Of a stretch of DNA of 64,000 nt, positions 52,836 through 61,557 are shown in pieces. The notes beneath the pieces were generated by a model. The model worked only from the letters and a program-made list of their open reading frames with translations. It did not search any database and was not told the DNA's origin. Within the stretch, counting starts at the first letter, position 1. Each line of letters opens with the position of its first letter. The stretch comes from Paraburkholderia sp. BCC1884. GTDB taxonomy: Bacteria > Pseudomonadota > Gammaproteobacteria > Burkholderiales > Burkholderiaceae. The stretch is from the NCBI RefSeq assembly GCF_900996225.1, contig NZ_CAAJGL010000145.1:248001-312000 (forward strand), given 5' to 3'. A program made the position numbers and the translations under genes.

Positions 52836-53894
52836 ATGACCAGACTTTCCAACCACCTGATCGGCGCCAGCCTGCTGAGCGTGGGATTGATCAGCGGCAC
52901 CGCGGCACTGGCCGCACCGAGCGGCACGGTCGCTTTTCTGATGCCAGACCAGGCGTCGACGCGCTACGAACAGCATGACTTCCCCGGCTTCAAGGCCGAA
53001 ATGACCAAGCTGTGTCCCGACTGCAAGGTGCTCTATCAGAACGCCAATGCGGACGTCTCGACGCAACAGCAGCAATTCAACTCGGTGATCGCGCAAGGCG
53101 CCAAGGTGATCGTGCTCGATCCGGTGGATTCGACGGCGGCTGCCTCGCTGGTGCATATGGCGCAAAACCAGGGCATCAAGGTCATCGCTTATGACCGCCC
53201 GGTGCCCTCGACGCCCGCCAACTACTACGTCTCGTTCGACAACGAAGGCATCGGCAAGGCCATCGCGCAGTCGCTCGTCGCGCATCTGAAGGAAAGCAAT
53301 GTGCCGACCAGCAAGGGCGGCGTGCTCGAAGTCAACGGTTCGCCGACCGATGCGGCAGCAGGGCTGATCAAGAAGGGCATTCACGCCGGCCTGCAGGGTA
53401 GCGGCTACAAGACGCTGGCCGAATACGACACGCCGGACTGGGCGCCGCCGAAAGCGCAGCAATGGGTGAGCGGCCAGATCACGCGCTTCGGCTCGCAGAT
53501 CGTCGGCGTGGTGGCCGCGAACGACGGCACGGGCGGCGGCGCGGTCGCCGCGTTCAAGGCAGCGGGTGTCAATCCGGTGCCGCCGGTGACCGGCAATGAC
53601 GCCACGCTCGCGGGTCTGCAACTCATCATCGCCGGCGACGAATACAACACGATCCTGAAGCCGAGTGAAATCGTCGCGGCTGCGGCGGCGAAGGTGGCCG
53701 TCGGCTTCCTGAGCGGCCAGACGCCGAAGGCTGAAACGACGCTCTTCAATACGCCGTCGCAACTGTTCAAGCCGGCCGTGATTACGGCGAAGAACATCAA
53801 GGCGGAAGTGGTCGACAAGGGCTTCGCGAGCTCGAAGGATCTGTGCACCGACCGTTACGCGGAAGGCTGCAAGAAGCTGGGCATCACGAACTGA
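52836..53894 (+). CDS. Sugar/polyol ABC transporter substrate-binding protein
   Basis: This 352-residue periplasmic protein has a signal peptide (LIGASLLSVGLISGTAALAA) and the Peripla_BP_4 fold of XylF/RbsB proteins: VAFLMPDQASTRYEQHDFPGFK, KVIVLDPVDSTAAASLV, IKVIAYDRPVPSTPANYYVSFDNEGIG and NDGTGGGAVAAFKAAG. It resembles D-xylose-type binders. With the adjoining ribitol dehydrogenase-like and kinase genes, a pentitol or pentose ligand is likely (inference). AAACGGAGACATAAG precedes the ATG. Confidence 0.9.
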   Translation: MTRLSNHLIGASLLSVGLISGTAALAAPSGTVAFLMPDQASTRYEQHDFPGFKAEMTKLCPDCKVLYQNANADVSTQQQQFNSVIAQGAKVIVLDPVDSTAAASLVHMAQNQGIKVIAYDRPVPSTPANYYVSFDNEGIGKAIAQSLVAHLKESNVPTSKGGVLEVNGSPTDAAAGLIKKGIHAGLQGSGYKTLAEYDTPDWAPPKAQQWVSGQITRFGSQIVGVVAANDGTGGGAVAAFKAAGVNPVPPVTGNDATLAGLQLIIAGDEYNTILKPSEIVAAAAAKVAVGFLSGQTPKAETTLFNTPSQLFKPAVITAKNIKAEVVDKGFASSKDLCTDRYAEGCKKLGITN

Positions 53895-53967
53895 TCCGGC
53901 GCAATCCCGGACGACGGAATCCGGCCCGCGCCGGATTCCCGCTAATTTTTAACGAGGTATCCGTCTC

Positions 53968-54771
53968 ATGACTGACAACTCCACAACACGGTCCAGGCCA
54001 GGCGAACTCGTGCTGAGCCTGCGCGGCGTCTCAAAGCACTTCGGAGCAGTCTCGGCCCTGACGGACATCGAGCTCGACGTGCACGCCGGTGAAGTAGTCG
54101 CCCTGGTGGGCGATAACGGCGCCGGCAAATCGACCCTCGTGAAGGTGCTCGCCGGGGTTCATCAACCGAGCTCGGGCACGATCACGTTCCGCGGCAAGGA
54201 GGTCGCCTTGTCCGATCCGGGCACGGCGCTCGACCTCGGCATCGCCACGGTGTTCCAGGACCTGGCGCTCTGCGAAAACCTCGACGTCGTCGCGAACATC
54301 TATCTCGGCCGCGAACTGGGCCCGATGCGCCTCGACGAAGTCGCGATGGAGGTGAAGGCCTGGACGCTCCTCAACGAGCTGTCGGCCCGCATCCCAAGCG
54401 TGCGCGACGTGGTCGCTTCGCTCTCGGGCGGCCAGCGCCAGACCGTGGCGATCGCCCGCTCGCTGCTGCTCGACCCGAAGCTGATCATGCTCGACGAGCC
54501 GACCGCGGCGCTCGGCGTCGCGCAGACCGCCGAAGTGCTGAACCTGATCGAGCGGGTGCGCGACCGCGGCCACGCGGTGATCATGATCAGCCACAACATG
54601 GAGGACGTGCGCGCCGTCGCCGATCGCATCGTCGTACTGCGGCTCGGCCGCAACAACGGTGTCTTCTATCCCGACTCCTCGAATCAGGAACTGGTGGCCG
54701 CGATCACCGGCGCCACCGAGAACGCCGTGTCGCGTCGCGCCGGCCGTCGCCAGGCCGAGCAGGGCGTTTAG
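53968..54771 (+). CDS. Sugar ABC transporter ATP-binding protein
   Basis: This 267-residue protein has a single ABC domain: Walker A GDNGAGKSTLVK near residue 48, Q-loop FQDLALCENLDV, signature LSGGQRQTVAIARS, and Walker B KLIMLDEPTAAL. A one-domain ATPase is of the FrcA type, unlike the double-domain RbsA/XylG. It powers import together with the permease, starting 19 bp after it. AACGAGGTATCCGTCTC precedes the ATG. Confidence 0.93.
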   Translation: MTDNSTTRSRPGELVLSLRGVSKHFGAVSALTDIELDVHAGEVVALVGDNGAGKSTLVKVLAGVHQPSSGTITFRGKEVALSDPGTALDLGIATVFQDLALCENLDVVANIYLGRELGPMRLDEVAMEVKAWTLLNELSARIPSVRDVVASLSGGQRQTVAIARSLLLDPKLIMLDEPTAALGVAQTAEVLNLIERVRDRGHAVIMISHNMEDVRAVADRIVVLRLGRNNGVFYPDSSNQELVAAITGATENAVSRRAGRRQAEQGV

Positions 54772-54790
54772 ACCACCTCAAGGAAAGATC

Positions 54791-56071
54791 ATGAGTAACG
54801 ATATTCAAGGGGCGCCGCAGCCTGCGCCACAAGGTGCTCCGCAGCCCACGCTGCTCGATCGCAGCGACGTGCGCGTCAAGCACGCCACCGGCGTCGGCGG
54901 CACGGTCTCGGCATTCGTCGACCGGGTGCGCTCGGGCGATCTGGGATCGCTGCCGGTGGTGGCGGGTCTCGTCATCATCTGGACCGTGTTCACGAGCCTG
55001 AACCCGGTGTTTCTCTCCGCCGACAATCTGGTGAACCTGCTGTTCGATTGCTCGACAGTGGGTGTCATTTCGCTCGGCATCGTCTGCGTGCTGATGGTGG
55101 GGCAGATCGATCTGTCGGTCGGCTCGATGAGCGGCTTCGCCTCGGCGCTGCTCGGCATGCTGTGGGTCAATCACGGCTGGCCAGTGCTGCTGGCGATCGT
55201 CGCGGCCATCGTGGTGGGCGCGGTGGTCGGTGCGCTGTACGCGTTGCTGCTGAACCGGCTCGGCATGCCCAGCTTCGTCGCGACGCTGGCCGGCCTGCTC
55301 GCGATCCTCGGCATGCAGTTGTACGTGCTCGGCGCGACCGGCTCGATCAACCTGCCCTACGATTCGGCGCTGGTGAATCTCGGCCAGCTCATCATCATTC
55401 CCGCGGTGATCTCCTATCTGCTCGCGCTGGTGCCAGGCGGCGTGATGCTGGTGCTCGGCATGCGCACCAGTGCGCGTCGTCGCGCGGTCAATCTCTCCGC
55501 GCCTTCGATGAGCAGTCTGCTGGCGCGCGCGCTCGCCATCACCGTGTTGCTGGAGGCCGTGGTGGCCTACCTGAACATGGGCCGTGGCGTACCGCTGATG
55601 TTCGGCATCTTCCTCGGTCTCGCGGTGGCGATGGACTATGCGCTCAAGAGAACGCGCTGGGGCCGCTCGATGCACGCGGTCGGCGGCAATCACGAGGCGG
55701 CACGACGCGCGGGTATCAAAGTCAACGCGATCTATACCAGTGCCTTCGTGCTGTGCGCGAGTCTCGCGGCGCTCGGCGGCGTGCTGACGGCGGCGCGCCT
55801 TGCGTCGGCCAGTCAACAGGCCGGCACGGGCGACGTCAACCTGAACGCCATCGCGGCGGCCGTGATCGGCGGCACGAGTCTGTTCGGCGGACGCGGCAGT
55901 GCGTATTCGGCGGTGCTGGGCATCATCGTGATCCAGTCGATCGCAAGCGGGCTGACGCTGTTGAATCTGTCGTCGTCGCTGCGCTTCATGATCACCGGCG
56001 CGGTGCTGGCGATTGCGGTGATCGTCGATTCGCTCGCTCGTCAGTCGCGGGTTTCGCACGGCCGCGCATAA
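54791..56071 (+). CDS. Sugar ABC transporter permease
   Basis: This 426-residue membrane protein of the RbsC/XylH family has LFDCSTVGVISLGIVCVLMVGQIDLSVGSMSGFASALLG, NRLGMPSFVATLAGLLAILG, and the EAA-like cytoplasmic loop GRSMHAVGGNHEAARRAGI. The C-terminal AAVIGGTSLFGGRGS is typical of sugar permeases. ATG 54791 follows AAGGAAAGATC. Co-transcribed with the binding protein and ATPase. Confidence 0.92.
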   Translation: MSNDIQGAPQPAPQGAPQPTLLDRSDVRVKHATGVGGTVSAFVDRVRSGDLGSLPVVAGLVIIWTVFTSLNPVFLSADNLVNLLFDCSTVGVISLGIVCVLMVGQIDLSVGSMSGFASALLGMLWVNHGWPVLLAIVAAIVVGAVVGALYALLLNRLGMPSFVATLAGLLAILGMQLYVLGATGSINLPYDSALVNLGQLIIIPAVISYLLALVPGGVMLVLGMRTSARRRAVNLSAPSMSSLLARALAITVLLEAVVAYLNMGRGVPLMFGIFLGLAVAMDYALKRTRWGRSMHAVGGNHEAARRAGIKVNAIYTSAFVLCASLAALGGVLTAARLASASQQAGTGDVNLNAIAAAVIGGTSLFGGRGSAYSAVLGIIVIQSIASGLTLLNLSSSLRFMITGAVLAIAVIVDSLARQSRVSHGRA

Positions 56072-56100
56072 GCTTAATTCAAGGAATCGTGGAGCAATCA

Positions 56101-56829
56101 ATGAGTGAATCCATCAAAGGAAAGGTCGCCGCCATCACGGGTGCGGCCTCGGGTATCGGCCTCGAATGCGCCCGCACGCTGATCGCGGAAGGCGCGAAGG
56201 TCGTGCTGATCGATCGTGCGAAAGAGAAGCTGGAGCAGCTCTGCGCGGAGTTGGGACCGACTGCCTTTCCACTGGTCGTGGACCTGCTGCAACCCGCCGA
56301 AGTGTCCGGCATGCTGCCGAAAATCGTCGCGCTGGCCGGCGGTCTCGACATCTTTCATGCGAACGCGGGCGCTTATGTCGGCGGTGACGTGGTGGAGGGC
56401 AATCCCGACGAGTGGGACCGCATGCTCAACCTGAACATCAACGCCGCATTCCGTTCGGTGCATGCCGTGTTGCCGCATCTGGTGGCGCAGAAGTCGGGCG
56501 ACATCGTTTTCACGAGTTCCATTGCAGGCATCGTGCCGGTGGTGTGGGAGCCGATCTACACGGCGTCCAAATTCGCCGTGCAGGCCTTCGTCCACACGAC
56601 GCGGCGTCAACTTGCCAAGCATGGCGTGCGGGTCGGCGCGGTGGCGCCGGGGCCGGTCGTGACCGCCTTGCTCGACGACTGGCCGAAAGCCAAGATGGAC
56701 GAAGCGCTCGCCTCGGGCAGCCTGATGCAGCCGAAGGAAGTCGCCGATGCGGTGCTCTTCATGCTGACACGGCCGCGCAATGTGACGATTCGCGATATCG
56801 TGATCCTGCCGAACAGCGTCGACCTGTAA
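56101..56829 (+). CDS. Short-chain dehydrogenase, ribitol 2-dehydrogenase-like
   Basis: This 242-residue SDR has the cofactor motif TGAASGIG (residues 14-21), HANAG, the catalytic Ser in FTSSIAGI and YTASK (YxxxK). It resembles ribitol 2-dehydrogenases, which oxidise ribitol to D-ribulose with NAD+. The next gene is a pentulose kinase, which supports this assignment over other SDR activities. AAGGAATCGTGGAGCAATCA precedes the ATG. Confidence 0.82.
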   Translation: MSESIKGKVAAITGAASGIGLECARTLIAEGAKVVLIDRAKEKLEQLCAELGPTAFPLVVDLLQPAEVSGMLPKIVALAGGLDIFHANAGAYVGGDVVEGNPDEWDRMLNLNINAAFRSVHAVLPHLVAQKSGDIVFTSSIAGIVPVVWEPIYTASKFAVQAFVHTTRRQLAKHGVRVGAVAPGPVVTALLDDWPKAKMDEALASGSLMQPKEVADAVLFMLTRPRNVTIRDIVILPNSVDL

Positions 56830-56902
56830 AACGCCTGAAGCTGCGCGCCGCCGCGGTGGCGCGCCGTCGTCCTGAAACGCCTCCCATGACAGGCAAAGAA
56901 CT

Positions 56903-58537
56903 ATGACTTCAGACATCCCGCGCTCCGGCGCGACCGGCGACCCGCGTTACGTCATCGGCGTGGACGTGGGCACGGGCAGCGCCCGGGCCGGACTCTTCGA
57001 TCTGGCCGGCCGCATGGTGGCGTCGGCCAAACGCGACATCACGCTGTTTCATGCAAGCGGCTCCGTCGTCGAGCAGTCGAGCAGTGAAATCTGGCGCGCC
57101 GTCTGCGATTCGGTGAAAGAGGCGCTCGCGCAGTCCGGCGTGTCGCCCGATCAGGTGGGCGGCATCGGCTTCGATGCGACCTGCTCGCTGGTCGTGCTGG
57201 GCGAGGGCGGCCGCTCGCTGCCCGTGGGTCCGTCGGGCGAGGCGGAACGCGACATCATCGTCTGGATGGATCACCGCGCTTTGCAGCAGGCCGAGCGTAT
57301 CAACGCGACGGGGCACGAGGTGCTGAAATTCGTCGGCGGCAAGATCTCGCCGGAAATGGAAACGCCGAAATTGTTGTGGCTGCTGGAAAACAAGCCGGAA
57401 GTGTTCGCGTCGGCCTGGCAATTCTTCGATCTGACCGATTTTCTCACGTGGCGCTGCACCGGCGATCTGTCCCGCTCCACCTGCACGGTGACCTGCAAAT
57501 GGACCTATCTGGCGCACGAACGGCGCTGGGACGAGAGCTACTTCCGCACGGTCGGCCTCGGCGTGCTGGCCGACGAGGGCTTTGCGCGAATCGGCCAGAC
57601 GGTCGTCGACGGCGGCACACCGTTGGGTAACGGACTGACGGAAAAGGCCGCGGCCGAACTCGGGCTGCGCGCCGGCACGCCGGTGGCGACGGGCGTGATC
57701 GATGCGCATGCCGGCGGCATCGGCACGGTCGGCGCGGGGGGCGAGCCGGAGAAATGTCTCGCCTATGTGTTCGGTACTTCGTCGTGCACGATGACCACGA
57801 CCCGCGAGCCAGTCTTCGTGGACGGCGTGTGGGGTCCGTACTTTTCGGCGATGGTGCCCGACGCATGGCTCAACGAAGGCGGTCAGTCGGTGGCCGGCGC
57901 GGCCATCGAAAGACTGCTCGCGATGCACCCGGCCGCGCCCGACGCCCAGCAAAGCGCCGAGCAGGAAGGCCAATCCTTGCCGTCGATGCTCGCCGGCCTG
58001 GCTGCACGGCATTCGCGCGGGCTCTCCGGGGCGGTGCTGCTGGCCGACGGCCTGCACGTGGTGCCCGAGTTCCTCGGCAATCGCGCGCCGTTCGCCGACC
58101 CGCACGCGAGAGCGGTGATCGCGGGCCTCGGCATGGAAGACGACCTGGACAGTCTGGTCGCGCTTTATATCGCGGGCATTTGCAGTATCGGTTATGGCTT
58201 GCGTCAGATCATCGAAGTGCAGGCCGCGGCCGGTGCGCCGATCGAACGCGTGATGATTAGCGGCGGCGCGGGGCGGCTCGATCTCGTTCGTCAACTGCTC
58301 GCCGACGCCACCGGCAAGCCGGTGCTCGCCACCCAGGCGGAAGAGCCGGTGCTGCTGGGTGCAGCGATGCTGGGTGGCGTGGCGGGCGCGCTGTTCGACG
58401 ACCTGCGCTCGGCGATGACCTCGATGTCGGAGATCAGCCGGACCTACGAGCCAGCCACGGGTGATATCGCGGTACTGCATGAAGCGCGCTATGGCGCCTT
58501 CAGAAAATTGCAGGACGTGGCGCGCGAAATTCGCTAG
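56903..58537 (+). CDS. FGGY-family pentulose kinase (D-ribulokinase-like)
   Basis: This 544-residue kinase has the N-terminal phosphate-binding VIGVDVGTGSARAGLFDLAG, GIGFDATCSLVVLG, VWMDHRALQQAERI, GVIDAHAGGIGTVG (catalytic Asp) and the C-terminal SGGAGRLDLVRQLLADATGKPV. Length and motifs fit FGGY pentulose kinases acting on D-ribulose. It completes a route ribitol to D-ribulose to D-ribulose 5-phosphate, which enters the pentose phosphate pathway. Last gene of the operon. Confidence 0.9.
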   Translation: MTSDIPRSGATGDPRYVIGVDVGTGSARAGLFDLAGRMVASAKRDITLFHASGSVVEQSSSEIWRAVCDSVKEALAQSGVSPDQVGGIGFDATCSLVVLGEGGRSLPVGPSGEAERDIIVWMDHRALQQAERINATGHEVLKFVGGKISPEMETPKLLWLLENKPEVFASAWQFFDLTDFLTWRCTGDLSRSTCTVTCKWTYLAHERRWDESYFRTVGLGVLADEGFARIGQTVVDGGTPLGNGLTEKAAAELGLRAGTPVATGVIDAHAGGIGTVGAGGEPEKCLAYVFGTSSCTMTTTREPVFVDGVWGPYFSAMVPDAWLNEGGQSVAGAAIERLLAMHPAAPDAQQSAEQEGQSLPSMLAGLAARHSRGLSGAVLLADGLHVVPEFLGNRAPFADPHARAVIAGLGMEDDLDSLVALYIAGICSIGYGLRQIIEVQAAAGAPIERVMISGGAGRLDLVRQLLADATGKPVLATQAEEPVLLGAAMLGGVAGALFDDLRSAMTSMSEISRTYEPATGDIAVLHEARYGAFRKLQDVAREIR

Positions 58538-58597
58538 AACGGCAAAGGCGGGTGGGGCGTCGGCGAACGCGCATACCGCGTCGCCGATGGCCGTGCG

Positions 58598-58757
58598 TTA
58601 CGCCCGCGCAGGCAGCGGCGTGTGGCCCGATGCTCCATTGGCTCCCGGCGCGCGCAACGGTCGCACTTCCTCGATAATCAGCCCGTTCTCCAGCCGGATA
58701 TAGCGATCGGCCGCGCCGAAATAGCGGTCGTCGTGTGAAATCACGATCAGCGTTTTA
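58598..58757 (-). pseudogene. 3-prime stump of a cyclic-peptide/siderophore ABC exporter gene
   Basis: The minus strand reads KTLIVISHDDRYFGAADRYIRLENGLIIEE up to a stop at 58598, the H-loop and C-terminal end of PvdE/SyrD-type exporters (VISHDDRYFxxADRxIxLExG in the family). Everything upstream is gone: homology begins at about 58753, where the AraC gene ends (stop 58747), so the two are fused at a deletion or insertion junction. Confidence 0.75.
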
Positions 58758-59547
58758 GATAACGGCCGGGCGTCGTGCCCAAGGCGCGGCGGAACATATC
58801 GATAAACGCGCTGACGTTGTCGTAGCCGAGTTCGAGCGCGATCGTCGTCACCGGCACGCCGTCCGCGACCAGTTCGAGCGCGCGTAGTAGCCGCGCCTGC
58901 TGCCGCCACTGCGCGAAGGTCAAACCCGTCTCGGCCAGAAAACGCCGGCTCAGCGTACGTGGCGCGAGTCCGGCCCACGTGGCCCATTGTTCGAGGCGGC
59001 GGTTATCGGACAGATCGCCGACCAGCGCGTCGGTGATCCGCACGAGCCTCGGATCGTCGGGGCGCGGTAAATCGAGCGATTCCTCGTTCGACGCGGCGAG
59101 TTCGTCGAGGATGACTTCCGCGATGCGCGTCTGCGACGCGTCGAGTTCGTCGCCCGGCCAGGTGGCCACGCGCCGGACCGCTTCGCGTAGCAGCGCGGTA
59201 GTCCTGATCGCGCGAGGCTCACGCGGTAAGTCCGCGCAGCGCTGCTCGGCAATGAACACGCTCCACCCTGAAAACGGCCCGTACGAGCGTACCGAATGAA
59301 CGAAATGCGGCGGAATCCAGATCGCATGAATCGCCGGGACGACCCACTGCTGTTTGTCCAGCCCGACCGACACCAGCCCGCTCAGCGCGCCCATCAGTTG
59401 CCCGCGCGCATGGCGGTGCGAGGACGTCGCGCGTGCTTCGCTCTGCGTGAGTTCCGCCGCGGCGAGGAACGGGCCCGCCGCCGACGTAACGAGATCGGGA
59501 CGGATGAGCGGATCGAGCGGATCGAGCGGATCGAATGGATGGGACAT
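58747..59547 (-). CDS. AraC-family regulator with N-terminal cupin
   Basis: This 266-residue protein has a cupin-like N-domain (WVVPAIHAIWIPPHFVHSVRSYGPFSGWSVFI) and a C-terminal AraC domain (LEQWATWAGLAPRTLSRRFLAETGLTFAQWRQQARLLRALELVADG, then IALELGYDNVSAFIDMFRRALGTTPGRYL). The N-terminus contains a DPL triplet repeat encoded by imperfect 9-bp tandem units (59502-59537). It is divergent from the 83-residue protein and quinone-oxidoreductase-like genes and probably controls them. Confidence 0.87.
   Translation of the reverse strand: MSHPFDPLDPLDPLIRPDLVTSAAGPFLAAAELTQSEARATSSHRHARGQLMGALSGLVSVGLDKQQWVVPAIHAIWIPPHFVHSVRSYGPFSGWSVFIAEQRCADLPREPRAIRTTALLREAVRRVATWPGDELDASQTRIAEVILDELAASNEESLDLPRPDDPRLVRITDALVGDLSDNRRLEQWATWAGLAPRTLSRRFLAETGLTFAQWRQQARLLRALELVADGVPVTTIALELGYDNVSAFIDMFRRALGTTPGRYLKR
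59502..59537 (-). repeat. 9-bp tandem repeat inside AraC gene
   Basis: Four imperfect units (GGATGAGCG, GATCGAGCG, GATCGAGCG, GATCGAATG) encode the DPLDPLDPL segment near the protein's N-terminus. Slippage could vary unit number without a frameshift. Confidence 0.8.
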
Positions 59548-59646
59548 GGCCAAAACGCGGTATCGAATGGCATTTATACCGGAGACGGGCCGCCATTGCA
59601 CGCCTACACTCAGTTTCATTCTTCAAGGACAAAGGAGTGCAGCGCG

Positions 59647-59898
59647 ATGCGAGCCCACCAGTTTCTTCCCGACGACGTCGATCATGTCGAGTTGCAAGGC
59701 ACGACCGTCCGCAAGGGCACCGTCGCTGCGTTCCTTGCCAACGCGCGCGTCTGGAGCGATACCGGCGCCAGCGAAAGCGCGCGTGCCGAAGCGGCCGCCG
59801 ACCTGCGCGAAGCGCTGCCGGCGTTGCGTGCGATCGGGCTGCTGGACGTCCTGGAGATTCGCGACCCTGCGCTGCGCGCGTGGGTCGTCAGACAGTGA
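59647..59898 (+). CDS. Conserved-looking 83-residue protein of unknown function
   Basis: It starts MRAHQFLPDDVDHVELQGTT after a strong AAAGGAGTGCAGCGCG ribosome site and ends RDPALRAWVVRQ. It is soluble, acidic and mostly helical in appearance, with no motif I recognise. It lies 46 bp upstream of the quinone-oxidoreductase-like gene, so co-transcription is likely. The good ribosome site and high-GC codon use argue for a real gene. Confidence 0.7.
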   Translation: MRAHQFLPDDVDHVELQGTTVRKGTVAAFLANARVWSDTGASESARAEAAADLREALPALRAIGLLDVLEIRDPALRAWVVRQ

Positions 59899-59944
59899 TC
59901 GACATTCCAGTCTCTACTTATATGCAGATATTCAAGGAGCAACC

Positions 59945-60904
59945 ATGAAAGCAGCGGTTGTCAAAAGCAAAGGCGAAGCGCCGGTGTATGCCGACTTCGA
60001 CGAACCTGCCGCCGTGAGCGGGCAGCATCTCATTCATGTCAGCGCCGCCGCGCTCAGTCACGTGACGCGCTCGCGGGCAGCCGGGTCGCACTATTCATCC
60101 GGCAGCGGTTTTCCGTTCGTGGCGGGCGTCGACGGCACGGGGCGGCTGGAGGACGGGCAGCGCGTCTATTTCTTCAAGCCGCATGCGCCGTTCGGGGCGA
60201 TGGCCGAGCGCAGCCTCGCGCAGGCCAATCACTGCATCGCACTGCCCGATGCCGTGGACGACGTCACTGCGGCGGCCATGGCGATCCCCGGCATGTCGTC
60301 GTGGGCGGCGTTGATCGAACGCGCCCGTTTCGTGGCGGGCGAGACCGTGCTGGTCAACGGCGCAACCGGCACGTCGGGGCGACTTGCCGTGCAGATCGCC
60401 AAACACCTCGGCGCGCGAAGGGTCATCGCGACAGGGCGGAACGCGGCGTCGCTCGAATCGCTCAAGGCGGCCGGCGCGGATACGACGATTTCGCTGGAGC
60501 AAAGCGAAGCCGATCTCACGCGCGCCCTCGAAGCCCAATTCAGCCAGGGCGTGGACGTCGTGCTGGACTATCTCTGGGGACCCAGCGCGCAAGCCTTGCT
60601 GGTCGCAGCGGCCAAAGCTTCGCCGGACGATCATCCGGTGCGCTTCGTGCAGATCGGCGCCGTCAGCGGTGAGGACATCCAGTTGCCTGGCGCCGTGCTT
60701 CGTTCGGCGAACATCACGCTGCTCGGCAGCGGCATGGGCAGCGTGCCGCTGGCGCGACTGCTGCACGCGATGAAAGCGGTGTTCGATGCTGCCGCCGTCG
60801 CGAGCTGGCAGGTCGACACCATTGCCGTTCCGCTCGCGCAATTGAGCGCCCACTGGGAACACGCGAACAGCCAGCAGCGCACTGTATTTGTGCCTGCTCC
60901 CTAG
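59945..60904 (+). CDS. MDR oxidoreductase, quinone oxidoreductase-like
   Basis: This 319-residue protein of the medium-chain dehydrogenase/reductase family has N-terminal MKAAVVKSKGEAPVYADF, the nucleotide motif VLVNGATGTSGRLAVQIAKHLGARRVIATGRN (NADPH-type, no acidic residue after the last strand) and no zinc ligands. Quinone oxidoreductase-like members reduce quinones or enones with NADPH. AAGGAGCAACC precedes the ATG. Second gene of the unit opposite the AraC regulator. Confidence 0.87.
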   Translation: MKAAVVKSKGEAPVYADFDEPAAVSGQHLIHVSAAALSHVTRSRAAGSHYSSGSGFPFVAGVDGTGRLEDGQRVYFFKPHAPFGAMAERSLAQANHCIALPDAVDDVTAAAMAIPGMSSWAALIERARFVAGETVLVNGATGTSGRLAVQIAKHLGARRVIATGRNAASLESLKAAGADTTISLEQSEADLTRALEAQFSQGVDVVLDYLWGPSAQALLVAAAKASPDDHPVRFVQIGAVSGEDIQLPGAVLRSANITLLGSGMGSVPLARLLHAMKAVFDAAAVASWQVDTIAVPLAQLSAHWEHANSQQRTVFVPAP

Positions 60905-61557
60905 GAACGACACGAACACCGACGCGCGCGGCGCCTCGATCACGATCGCAGGCGCGCGCGCGTTGTTCATTGCGCGTCGCGTTCGCCGCAGCGCCGCAAA
61001 TCGGCGCATTTCCGCGCGCTTTATGCGCCGGTCATTAACTTGCAATTTACGGCGTGTTGTTTTTTGATTAGCGATGCTACACTCCGGCGCATCGAGGTAA
61101 GAAAACGTTCCAGGGCGAGTTGCCATTTGCCCGATGACGTCAACGCAGCGTGTTGGACATTGAATTGACATACGGCGAGAACTATAAGGAGCACGTATGC
61201 ATCGGCTAATGATCGACTCTGAACGCGTTTACCGGCTTTGCTCTGCACGGGCAATCCGGCACCATCCCTTTCTACACTTTGAATAGTTGTTTTCGGTCTT
61301 TATCAAGGCGCCCCCGTGCGCCACGCATGACCGTTTTTCGCTAGACCTCTCCACGTTTCTCCGTCTTGAACGAGGCGCAGGGACAAACGCGCGCGGGCCG
61401 CACGTGGGGTTAATGCTGATCCGTGCGCAACTCACGGCGTGTTATCGAGTTTCTGTTTCGTGTCCCTGTACACGCGCCACAACTGAAAGATCTTTGGCAT
61501 CACCCGATTGCGTCGCCGGTGCTACCGCACCGCAACGACTGGCCAACGGAGATCAAG
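60905..61557. other. Leader region of the RND efflux operon
   Basis: This 653-bp region has no large gene. It contains a 29-codon open frame with a strong ribosome site (61197-61286) followed by GGCGC/GCGCC (61307-61322) and a T-rich stretch (61334-61338). The divergently placed repressor usual for RND operons is absent. Confidence 0.55.
61197..61286 (+). CDS. Putative 29-residue leader peptide
   Basis: ATG 61197 lies 5 bp after a perfect AAGGAG. The product is MHRLMIDSERVYRLCSARAI then RHHPFLHFE, basic and Arg/His-rich, stopping at 61284-61286. Its position 270 bp ahead of the efflux adaptor gene, with a small hairpin after the stop, suggests translation-coupled regulation, but no classical attenuator is evident. 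Confidence 0.45.
   Translation: MHRLMIDSERVYRLCSARAIRHHPFLHFE

Noticed and set aside
55048..56100. Long plus-strand frame running out of frame through the permease gene into the SDR
   Set aside because: Only the part from ATG 56101 matches an SDR; the upstream portion is out of frame with the permease and Arg/Gly-rich.
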